A DNA stretch of 64,000 nt from Prosapia bicincta (lineage: Eukaryota > Arthropoda > Insecta > Hemiptera > Cercopidae), in the NCBI GenBank assembly GCA_036971475.1, contig JBAIZL010000006.1:9463156-9527155 (forward strand). Reading direction: 5' to 3'. Each line of letters starts with the position of its first letter. Position 1 is the stretch's first letter. The translations under genes and the position numbers were made by a program. Shown piece by piece: positions 55,030-64,000 of the stretch. The notes beneath the pieces were generated by a model that did no database searches, was not told where the DNA came from, and worked only from the letters and a program-made list of their open reading frames with translations.

Positions 55030-55700
55030 GGCCTTCGTCCACCTGCGCAACGCAACTGCAATCTAATTTTAAAAAATGTTGCATGAGGGTTAAAGTTGGG
55101 CTAGTGTTACTGCACTGAACCTTGTCCACTGGTGCAACTGCAACACATCTTGTGATCAACTCTCAAAAAACCAACCCCAAAATGACTTACATGTCAGTTG
55201 CATGCCGACTCTTGTGCGATCAACTTTAATCTTTGAACATGAGTATTTTTCTCAAGATGGGTCATTAACTATGGTAGATCGCGACCACTCATGTTTGTGT
55301 CCTTTCTTTTTATTGGATGGACCATGTTTTTGGGGCAGTTCATTCAGTAGTTCTCTAGAGATCCTATAAAAGCTTCTGAACTTTGCTTTGTTTTTTGCAA
55401 GTTCTTGTGCTACAACAAAAGCTGAATGCGATTGACCTGTTTTAATGAAAGGATGAACCTAAAACCTATGTTTTCTTTTTTGAATCATCTGCAGATACCA
55501 GTACGCAACAATGACATTACCAGGATGGACAAGGCTCGGCATTCTGATGCATACAAACGAAAACAGTATTTTCGTGATTTTATTTTGCAAGTAAGTTGCA
55601 CCGGCAGACAAAGCGCAAGCAATGCAACTCACTTTCAACTATCCTAAACAAGCTACGTTAAAGTTACATTGCAATTGCGTTGTGTCGGTGAATGAAGGGG
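55030..55700. mobile_element. Harbinger-like element, non-autonomous
   Basis: Left end GGCCTTCGTCCACCTGCGCA with ACGCAACTGCAAT; right end ATTGCAATTGCGTTGTGTCG with GTGAATGAAGGGG, whose complement matches imperfectly over about 35 bp. CAAC/TTGCA words repeat inward, as in PIF/Harbinger termini. Inside, the minus strand reads KFRSFYRISRELLNELPQKH, resembling the FYRMS..E.F..LL stretch of Harbinger proteins, but the rest is lost. A 3 bp target duplication could not be confirmed. Confidence 0.55.
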
Positions 55701-55704
55701 ATAA

Positions 55705-56225
55705 ATCTAGTTGAAAATGTCTTTATTTATTTCTCCAGTATCCATTTGAGTCTCAAGAGGAAATATTATCAGTTTTATATATTTCATTAAATATATAATG
55801 AGTCAATTACCTTAGATACTTGATAAAGCTGCAAAAAATAAACATTAAAAATCTTCGTATTACATGTAGTTTGATGGTATTAAAAATACTGATAAGAATA
55901 ATGTTATAACCCATTATGTATAGAAAACCAGACTCTGTAGTGATGGATGTTGTGCAAATACGATTTCTATATCAAACTTGATTCAGTTTATAAAACTACT
56001 TATATTTTAATGTATTTGACAGGATTAAGTTTAAAGCAACTGTAGTTGAAACAAAACAGATCAGAAAATTATGAAAAACTTTGCCAATATAATTATACTT
56101 GTAGTATGGTTAGTTTAACATAAAACTTCAAAATTCTAATAAAATAATATATTTAGGTGAGAATGCTGCAATGTTTATGTGAAACATACAAACTAGTTTT
56201 TTCAACACAACTTTTTTTATAACTA
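55705..56225. other. Unassigned spacer
   Basis: No gene or repeat recognised. Confidence 0.4.
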
Positions 56226-56500
56226 AGTACAGTAAAATTTAACTGAAAACACTTGTAATTATCTTACACTTGCCTATAGTAGCACTTACTTTTATAATTG
56301 TTGAAGACGGCGTTTTGGTAGATGTGCCCCATTTTCAACTCGGACTGTAACTCGATTAAGGTCTGAGTTGTCACATCCCCCGAAACGGCCGTCCTCAACA
56401 ATTATAAAAGTAAGCGCTACTATAGGCAAGTGTATCATAATTACAAGTGTTTTTAGTTGAAAACTAGTAGCTCACGTGAAGATGGAATCATTTAATATAG
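56225..56500. repeat. Palindrome (foldback family H, copy 2)
   Basis: Arms as at 23720: TTGCCTATAGTAGCACTTAC and TTGTTGAAGACGGCG on the left; CCCCCGAAACGGCCGTCCTC and AAGTAAGCGCTACTATAGGC on the right, followed by GTAGCTCACGTGAAGATGGA. More diverged between arms than the 23.7 kb copy. Confidence 0.85.
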
Positions 56501-57570
56501 TAAGATTTATTTTAATATAAAAAATTGGGAAACTATTGCAATATCAAGAACTGGACAGTAAAAGTTCTTTGTTATTTTAAATCTGAAAAATGTTGGGTTG
56601 TTGATTATTTTTCATGATTTTCTCCTATTGAAAAGTTCAATATCTAGTACATAACCTATGATGGTATGGTTTTATTTTTTGGAGACCATACATACATATG
56701 AAAACCACACATATCTAGAACATTATTTTAACCATATGTTTTAAGCGTTTTAGTACAATAAATTAAATTTGCATTATAAAAGCTATACAGCTTTTTCTTC
56801 ACAACTGAGTTTATAGAGGTAGTGATCATAGAGAATCTCACTGACAGCAGAGCATTTTTAGTGCTTTTACCTTGACTGCAAAAGTATAAACAATAAAGCT
56901 TTTATATTCACTGTCCCTCCTTCTGTACAAGATAGGCATGGGTAATAATATACTCTACTTTTATTTCATATTTTTTAAAAAGTAAATGTCAACTCAAACT
57001 AGTAAATATGTATTTGTATAGATATGTAATTTTACTATACTGTAAAAATATAGCTTAAAATTACCAAAAACTACATTACAAATTGTGTTTAGAGAATCAT
57101 TTATATTTATATTTTTGTTGTGTTTTATTTTTCTGTTATACTTCATAGTTGTAATAAAAAACTTTTTTATATTAGTTTCAATATACTTGAGTAATATAAA
57201 TAGTCACTCCATATTCCTTCTGCATATTTTCCAGCATTGTTGTTTAGAGTTCTGTGAGAAAAACAATCAGAATTGTTTGTGTGCTTGATAATTTTCTAGT
57301 TAATGGCTGCTGACGAGCAAGAAGGTATCACAGCATTCTATCTTGTACCTGACATTTAACCAACCAAGAATTTTTAGAGGCTGTCTTGCTTTGAGTAACT
57401 TTGCCAAACTGAGACTCACCGCTCCATTTGGTACTCATAGGACCCTGCAAAGACAGACAATGTATCCTCAATATAAGAAAGCTTTCTAACACCTTCTGAG
57501 TAAGTGACATGTGCTACAAAATGATATTGTTTGCAATTCATGTTTATTAGAGCACTCAAAATAAGTATTA
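56500..57570. other. Unassigned region
   Basis: A GC-richer patch at 57300-57500 has a minus frame of 60 codons (GPMSTKWSGESQFGKVTQSK) with no family I recognise; it might be an exon or pseudogene fragment. Confidence 0.35.
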
Positions 57571-57640
57571 AATAAACAATAAACTGGTTGAATATTGAGT
57601 GGAAAATATTTAATTTATTAATGCAACGTTTTGGCAGCTA

Positions 57641-58110
57641 CAGTAGAGTCTCAAAAGTCAGAGTCCCGATATTTCGATCTTCCGTATAGTTTGAGCCTAT
57701 TCTTATTTGAGCTTATCTTATCTATTTGAAAGAAAATGAGTCAGGCTTCCATGAAATATTTATATGAATATGGTATCCAAAGGAAATGAGTCAGGCTTTG
57801 AAGAAATGTTTATAGCCATACGGTATGCAAAGGAAATGAGTCGGGCTTCTAAGAAATGTTTATATCAATATGATTTGCAAAGAAAATGAGACGGGCTTCC
57901 AAGAAATGTGTATATCAATATGCAATGCAAAGGAAATGAGTTGTACTTTCAAGATATGTTTATATCAGTACGGCATGCAAAGGAAATGAGTCGGGCTTCT
58001 AAGAAATGTTCATATAAAGTTCCCCTATTTTTTCTAATGCACAGGAATGTACTTCCGTGTAATCTGAGGGGCTCTCGGTCCGGTCTACCTCGAATTATCG
58101 AGTTTCTACT
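57641..58110. mobile_element. Pogo/Tigger-like non-autonomous element
   Basis: Left end CAGTAGAGTCTCAAAAGTCA with a CCGATATTTCGATCTTCCG inward block; right end CCTCGAATTATCGAGTTTCT then ACT. Outer TA dinucleotides flank both ends, as for pogo/Tigger. The interior is a tandem array with no transposase. Confidence 0.6.
57735..58025. repeat. 50 bp tandem array, ~6 copies, inside the pogo-like element
   Basis: Unit AGGAAATGAGTCGGGCTTCT, AAGAAATGTTTATATCAATA, TGGTATGCAA; 57781 and 57831 start identically 50 bp apart. Moderately diverged. Confidence 0.88.
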
Positions 58111-58399
58111 AATTTGTTTCCCTTATCAAGCCTGTTGTGTTATAAAAAACGAAGTCCCTACATTTAACGTTTAAATGTGTAATGTGAGGAGGCAGAGCAT
58201 CAAACCCCCTACACTTAAACACCACTAAGAAGTTTCTTAGTGAAGTGTAAGGAGTTTGATGTCCTCATATTACACATCTGAATGTTAAAGGTAAAGACTT
58301 TGTTTTTTATAGCACAACAGGCTTGTTAAGTTTCTGAAACGTTGCACTAATAAAATAAATATATTTGACTTGATATTCAACCACTTTATCATTTATTTG

Positions 58400-59200
58400 A
58401 TATGGTTTACAATTTGTTTATATTTTCATCATTAGTTATAAAACCCATCTCTTTAACTTGCAGGTACCAGGAAGAGTGCACTGGAATAAATTCAAGAAGA
58501 ATTTTAAAAACTTAGGGATCAATCATTTACTACATTTCTTTATGTTTTTGTGGTAGGCAAAACCTACCATTACCCACACTATTATTTTTGCATCTGTAAA
58601 TGAAACATTTATATTTTTCTTTCAAAACTAATTTCTTCATTCTGATAACTTTACAATCATACATACCAAAACCAAGCAATCCAAAAATTCCTTCAATAAG
58701 ACAAAATAGAATGCCAATCTATCTTCAAGCTCTATCATATCCTCATGTAAAAAGTTAAAACATAATAGGAGTGTTGGTTTGATAGAATTGTGGTACTTTT
58801 TTGCAATATAAAATAGAGGATATATTAGGTATATTTTGGGAGTTATTAAAGGGCTTGTAGTACAAGTAACATGTTTTAAATTATTCAAATCATGTTTACA
58901 AGATTATGATTCAAAAAGATCATATTGAACTAAATAATTTATCTTGGTAAATTCAATAAAGTGTAGAAATCAGTCAACACACTGAATTAAGTAGCTATAG
59001 AATGTTGAACCAAGAACTAAAATAATGAACTTTAAATGATAAGCTGTGAAAACATGTTAATAATGACAAAATAACTAGGATTTTCTTGGATTAAAAAATT
59101 TCTGTAATTTTTTGACATAGGGTTGCATAAATAATTTTAAAACTTGTTGCAAGTTCTGTATATAAAAATTATCAGCAATATAGACAGTTTTTAAAAAATA
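58400..59200. other. Unassigned region
   Basis: No gene; an 83-codon minus frame (58637-58888) has no known domain. Confidence 0.4.
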
Positions 59201-59204
59201 GACA

Positions 59205-59910
59205 TTTTAGAACAAATTCTTGTAAGTACATCCCTTGTGCATTAACACACTTTTACCAGCGACTTCCACAACTCGAAAGTGCTGTTTTCGGAAGGTTTTT
59301 ACAGGTAAGAGTGCAATTTTTTTTTGTCATAGCTTAGGGTTCTATGATGGTGACCTTTGAGGATTTAAGGAAACAGACTTGATGGTACTAAATCGAGAAT
59401 ACAATAGGGTTTGGGATTCATCATGAAACAATTTTTTCCCAGGTAGTTGTTTATCTTGAAGCTTGAGTCTTGTCATGTTTCAATTTCCAACTTCTGAGGA
59501 AGGCTGCCCTCACCAAGATGACCACTCTCTTCAGTATTTTTAGCACTCTCAGTTAAAAAGCGTAATTCACTGTCTGCCGCTTAAGGACAAACTCATACTA
59601 GATAACTTTCTTGACATCACCCCCTAGATGGCCAGGCTTTGAAGAGCTTGTACTACATATAAACAGCTGAAACTTTTTTTATCCTTGAACACTTATCATA
59701 ATATGCTCTATGTCTCCGACTACCCTAGTCCAACACAAAATTTGATGGCTTACTGATATTCAATAACTTCCTTCATTTTGTGGTTGCACCTTGTCACTTG
59801 AAAGGGGTTCAATAAAAACACGATTTAGCATGAATAAATGCTTGGCACTTGTTGCAAGTTAGAATCATCACTACTGAACCTATGCTTTGTGTGATGTACA
59901 GTCACATCAG
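59205..59910 (-). pseudogene. Mariner-type transposase C-terminal relic
   Basis: The minus strand, in broken frames, gives VCFLKSSKVTIIEP after a degenerate proline-rich block, then KNLPKTALSSCGSRW and KCVNAQGMYLQ. The W..RW.KC...G.Y pattern is the C-terminal end of mariner transposases. The upstream end (GTCACATCAGGGAACAATTT) resembles the subterminal region of the mariner relic at 43.9 kb. Many stops. Confidence 0.5.
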
Positions 59911-59959
59911 GGAACAATTTCATATAAATATTGAAACTATACTTTCATTTTTTAGCAAA

Positions 59960-61320
59960 TAAAATCTTTCTCGTGATGCAGACAGATTTGCAACTGCTTG
60001 TACTTTTCCTATTACTTTTACACCGCTCCACCAGCATTCCAACCAAACCTCCCGTGGAAGCTTCTATATTCCAACTCTCTCCACAGCTTCCTGCTGCTGA
60101 TCATCCCACTGCTCCTGTCCATTCCTCCTCCTCCTTCTTAGCCATTTCCACTATTGACTTTGAGTAATTTATCCAAGACCTGATCTCGAAACTTCTTCAA
60201 GCTAAGGATGTGCAATCTCTCCTCACTAACATCCTTCCGACCTATGGCCAGTGACTTTTGCATTATTATGTGGAATGCCAATAGTCTTAGACTAAGGAAA
60301 ACCAAACTTCAATCCTTACTCACGGACTATTACATGGGCAATACACTTATTTTCGAATCCCATTTCAACCCTAACCTTCCTCTTATACTATATTGTCTTT
60401 GGAACTGTCAGAACTGCTCCACCCAGAGGGCCATCGTCTGGAGGTACTGCAGCTTTCATCCATCGCCCCTCAACAAGTTGCCGCCAGCATCACATCTTTA
60501 AACCACTCCCATCATGATTTCAGGCGGAATTGACACCAATAAAATAGTCTATGCTTACAAGTGTCTAGGCATTTCTCTACTAACATCCTACCTCGACTCA
60601 CTCTTCTCATCTCTAATGTCATCATCGAAATCTCTGAGAACTATATCTCAATCTCCATGTTTCCTCTCCCATATCGTTATTTGAAACTCATACCCTTGCG
60701 GAATTCATCTGTTCCCTCTCGGCCAAACCCTTTGAAAAGGCCAAAAGTACAGTGTATCCACACATCTGGCCTCTCAGTAATTCTACTTGGCCCTCTTCTA
60801 TCTTTAGGCAATGGCTCAAGGTACTCCTGGCATTTCCATAACATCTGTAATCTATATCCCATGCTTTCTTTCTCCTTCCTAGGTTAAGTTGTAGTATGAA
60901 GTCCCTTTGTACCTGGTTCTTAGATAAATTTGTAGCTTCAAGTTAATTATTCAAATGGTTTAGGTTAAGTAGTAATCTTAAAACACATGTACTCTAGTTT
61001 TAAGTCGCACCTTGCTAGCTGTAAGTTCCTATTATAGATATCATGAGTCAGTCAGCAATTTGATCAATAAATTAAATGAACCTTATCTGTTCCACCTAAA
61101 TAAAAGCTATTCACTAGGAAATGCCCGTCCTGAATCTCAGTCCAATGTCAATGGCCCTGATCTTCATAATCCTACCCGCAGTAATCAGATGACATATTTT
61201 CTTGGCCACCAAACCCCCTCTTTATATTTAGTATCTTTGACTCTGCATAAGATGACCAGATGACTTGTTGGCATAAGTATCCTCTTGAGGACGCTTATTT
61301 GTCCCATCTGATGCACTATT
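59960..61320 (+). pseudogene. Jockey-type LINE relic, internally deleted
   Basis: At 60262-60357 the plus strand reads IIMWNANSLRLRKTKLQSLL then TDYYMGNTLIFESHF. This is the start of an AP-type endonuclease of ORF2 (WNANSL...K..L...DILLLSETHF). About 200 bp upstream, TKPPVEASIFQLSP and FIQDLISKLLQAKDVQSLLT look like the end of ORF1. Downstream of a deletion, CLGISLLTSYLDSL and LCTWFLDKF in shifting frames look like the far C-terminus and 3' UTR. The RT domain is missing. Confidence 0.55.
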
Positions 61321-62060
61321 TTTCAATATTTTTTTAGCAGAATTGAATGTTTAAACTTATGAAGGCGTAATATAATAATGTTTTGAAAGTACAAATAATA
61401 TTGTAGTATCGTGTATTTTACTGCCACGGCAATGATCCTAAGATTGAATCCAACTGCATCAACTCCCGTTAGAGTACTAACCTTAATTAAAAATATGTAC
61501 GGAAAAACATGTAATCAGTCATGAAAATAGATTTTAATAACGACTAAAACGGCTCAAAACTTTTACTTTACTCTCTAATTTCAGAAGTATCACCTCGGAA
61601 CTACAGCTTTACTAAAGATATTCATACCATACCTAAAAAACTCTCAGAGGGTAAATAGTTGTTTTGATATTCTGATATAGTCACCTTAACAATAGATGTC
61701 ATGAAGAAATGAATAGGAAATGCTCTTTAGGAGAAGGACTGGAGTGGTTTCTGTACAAAAAATGTTGAAACATTAATATGACTAGGTAGTCTAGTAATAT
61801 TTATAATTGGTGCTTTTATTTGTTTTTAAAATGAGTAAATTTTATTTATGCAATGTGACAATGACAAAAAAGGCATAAATATAATATTATAATAATATAC
61901 ATTAATTGGTATTATTGAGCAAATTTACCCAAGCAGTTTAACAAAACAAGTCAAAGAAGTAGCCTAGAAATAATCCGTAGGCTTTCAAAATATAAAAAGG
62001 ATTAAAAATTAAAACAAATGCCTGGAAGTGCTGCTCTCAGTAAAGTTGGCAAGTAACTAG
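61320..62060. other. Unassigned intergenic region
   Basis: Nothing supported apart from AT-rich spacer. Confidence 0.4.
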
Positions 62061-62067
62061 TCGGCAT

Positions 62068-62080
62068 ACTGCGCATGCCC
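62068..62080 (+). promoter_or_regulatory. NRF1-like motif upstream of a possible gene start
   Basis: ACTGCGCATGCCC resembles the palindromic TGCGCATGCGC element recognised by NRF1-type (ewg) factors in many animal promoters. It lies about 130 bp before the ATG at 62202, in an otherwise AT-rich region. Confidence 0.4.
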
Positions 62081-62201
62081 TTGAATCTATGTTAAATTAA
62101 GAACAGCTGATATCTGTAATATGTTTACATTTTAGCTTGTTTAAGGTAGGGAGTTAAAGAGTAATGTTCCAGTAAGCTTTCTCTTGTATATATTTGAAAC
62201 C

Positions 62202-62322
62202 ATGACAGTTGACAAAATGTGCCCGGTAAGTTTATGTAATAAAGTGCATTTTACCGAACTATTCCCCACTAAATGGAGTATATTTGTATTCATCGCGTAT
62301 ATGACCTTCTTTGTTAATCAAG
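62202..62322 (+). CDS. Possible first coding exon of a membrane protein
   Basis: The ATG has a strong context (GAAACCATGAC). Forty codons follow with no stop (MTVDKMCPVSLCNKV, then HFTELFPTKWSIFVFIAYMT and FFVNQ), ending CAAG|GTAAGT, a consensus donor with phase 1. The last ~14 residues are hydrophobic and could be a signal anchor or first transmembrane helix. The FPTKWSIFVFIAYMTFFVNQ shape made me think of nucleotide-sugar-transporter (SLC35-type) N-termini, but that is an impression only. No second exon was found before 64000. Confidence 0.4.
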
Positions 62323-62894
62323 GTAAGTTTAATTTAGAGCTTCATTAATAATCACTAATTACTAGTCATAATATTTCTGTTATAGCTATTCCTTTTTGTA
62401 AATAATATACCTTGGAAGATTTATTACCTTATATAGTTCTGGAAATATAAATGGGTTAATCACTTCATGAAAGAACAAATCAAACACAATGCCTTTTTAT
62501 TTACCGGTACTTTTAAAAACGCCTTAGTTTATGTTTATTAGTCATTAGCTTTAATTTAAGCGAACTAAATATTAATTTAATCCTAATGTTTTATAAACTG
62601 TGTTACTGTATTACATTGACTAATGTACCAATTAAATTGTAGCATATTTTATTTAGATCCTAGTAAAATATTGACATCTATTAAATTTGAAAAATACTGC
62701 TGTTAAACCTATTTAGATTAAAGGTAAGTTATGTTATCTTATAACATTTATTGAAATACCTTATAACTACTGATAATTAGTAATCAAAATTAACTGCTTT
62801 AGTGAATAAAAAACTCTGTTAATTTGTTGTTGATTTTGAAGTATTTAATCTACTGTTTTGTAATCATAAAATAAGTAGGTGTAAATAATATTAC

Positions 62895-63340
62895 AATAAA
62901 AGTTTTGGTAATTATTAAGATCAGCGGCTACCGCTCCGATCGGCGAAATATTTTTTTCATGATCAATTTGATATTGCTGAACACGTATCTAAAGTGTCCT
63001 TGCTAATGCATTTTAACTGTTTTTTTTTTTTTTTTACTGCAAACACATAATAACCTAACCTAACCTGGCCTGGTTTTCTTTGGTTAATATGTGTTTGATA
63101 CTAAAAATAATTTCAGATTCGTGTTCATAGGTCAAATCTATCAGGAAAAAAAATTCGCCGATCAGAGCGTTAATAAGCACCAAAGTCAGGTCAGGTTAGG
63201 TGATTTTTTTAATGTAAATTTGTGTGTGCAGTAAAAAAACTTCAGAATCTTGTTCAGCAAAGTCAAATTGATTAGGAAAAAAAATTTTGCCAATCAGAGC
63301 GGTAGTCGCTGATTTTAATAATTACCAAAGTTTTATCAGG
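62895..63340. mobile_element. Terminal-inverted-repeat element (MITE-like)
   Basis: The left TIR (about 62900-62975) AAAGTTTTGGTAATTATTAA, GATCAGCGGCTACCGCTC, GATCGGCGAAATATTTTTTT pairs with the right TIR ending 63340 (GCGGTAGTCGCTGATTTTAA, TAATTACCAAAGTTTTAT). Internal segments repeat the theme in inverted order (GCCGATCAGAGCG at 63157; CTAACCTAACCTGGCCTGG against CAGGTCAGGTTAGG). No transposase. Confidence 0.8.
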
Positions 63341-64000
63341 CGTTTAGCAACTCCTCTGAGTACAGGAAAAATAATAAAACTTGCTGTAGATACCCAACAA
63401 ATTAAAATAAATATATATAGTTCCACTTTACAAGCCCACCAAGAAATATTAATTGCCGAACAAGACCAGAAAGAGGCCTGATTACTGTAATTGTTGAACT
63501 TCACACAGCAGCCTGATTTACCACATTCTAATATAGATATGCGGTTGGAATGAAGTTAATTATTAAGTTTCTGGTTAGATTTTACTTGTTAGAGAGTAAA
63601 TAATAAAGTAAGCTAACAACTGTAAACCTAATTTATGTGGAATATAACTAAAATTGCAATACATTTTTCAAAATGATTATTATTTAATTTTTTCGTACCA
63701 AATCTTACTTAACCTAACAGAGAACTTAATATATTTCATTAAAAATCTAGTACTTAAAGCAGTAACAAACCTCTTGGTCTTGAAAGGAAAATTTCCATAA
63801 TGTTAAGGGGAAATAAATGATAAAAATTTTCATTATAATTTTTTTGTCAATAGCTACCTTGAAATAGTGTTTAATACATCTTTTTAAGGACACTGCAAAT
63901 TTATATTGTAAAAAATTAAGAAAAAATGACTAAGGTTTGGGGTGTGTTTGTATAGTCAATTAATTTTTAATTGTTTTAAAATATTTTAAATTGTCAGCAC
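63340..64000. other. Window end, unassigned
   Basis: An open frame to 63481 (LATPLSTGKIIKLAVDTQQI) runs out of the right TIR; its start is inside the repeat and I recognise no domain. The remainder is AT-rich. Confidence 0.35.

Larger units (their letters stand above)
57575..58400. repeat. Foldback element split by a pogo-like insertion
   Basis: The outer left arm (57575-57640: AAACTGGTTGAATATTGAGT, TTATTAATGCAACGTT) pairs with 58330-58395 (AACGTTGCACTAATAAAATA, GATATTCAACCACTTTAT). The inner left arm (58127-58220: CAAGCCTGTTGTGTTATAAA) pairs with 58230-58327 (TTTATAGCACAACAGGCTTG). The left arm is interrupted at a TA by the element 57641-58110. Both arms include AACGTT next to a GAAA-like word. 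Confidence 0.75.

Noticed and set aside
62990..63240. Telomere-like repeat (CCTAACCTAACC / GGTTAGG)
   Set aside because: Only two or three units, and they are part of the inverted segments of the TIR element.
63287..63481. 64-codon frame as the next exon of the 62202 gene
   Set aside because: It starts inside the terminal inverted repeat, lacks a convincing phase-1 acceptor and has no recognised domain.

Overview
This is an AT-rich eukaryotic nuclear window with long introns, GT-AG splicing, many microsatellites and a dense load of transposable-element debris. The mix is Penelope-like retroelements, RNase H-bearing non-LTR elements, an RTE-type LINE relic, mariner, hAT, PIF/Harbinger and pogo-like DNA transposons, and tRNA-like SINE-type repeats. 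That mix and the single conserved gene suggest an arthropod, probably an insect. I infer this from element content and cannot place it further.

The one complete conserved gene is a sphingosine-1-phosphate phosphatase (SGPP-type, PAP2 superfamily) on the + strand. It has six coding exons: 25429-25867, 31511-31674, 39845-39934, 42315-42487, 49587-49723 and 53929-54209. All junctions are GT-AG and keep one frame, giving a 427-residue multi-pass protein with all three phosphatase motifs. Its introns, about 24 kb of a 29 kb gene, hold most of the repeats. A second gene may start at 62202, where a 40-codon exon with a good start context and a consensus donor follows an NRF1-like promoter motif; the rest would lie outside the window.

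Layout. 1-6200: unassigned sequence and three unrelated tandem arrays (about 86 bp, 17 bp organised in 102 bp, and 59 bp units). 6200-9330: unassigned sequence and two diverged copies of a ~0.95 kb repeat. 9560-10352: three abutting palindromes. 10350-25400: LINE fragments, a hAT element, a mariner-superfamily relic, palindromes and unassigned DNA. 25429-54209: the SGPP gene, with three loci of one Penelope-like family (one near-complete), a fragment of a second Penelope-like family, a LINE nested in a Penelope-like copy, a mariner relic with Harbinger-type coding sequence, and an 87 bp minisatellite. 54300-62000: Harbinger-like, pogo-like, mariner and Jockey-like relics. 62000-64000: the possible new gene start and a terminal-inverted-repeat element.

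The strongest unexplained theme is the number of hairpin (head-to-head) repeats. The Penelope-like copies are inverted pairs lying between (AT)n tracts. At least ten much shorter palindromes have no ORF, but several families carry the same small motif in their arms: ATG or similar, a short stem-loop, then CGAAA. This resembles the stem II/GAAA part of the hammerhead ribozyme reported from Penelope-like elements. I read these palindromes as possible minimal Penelope-type dimers; that is inference.
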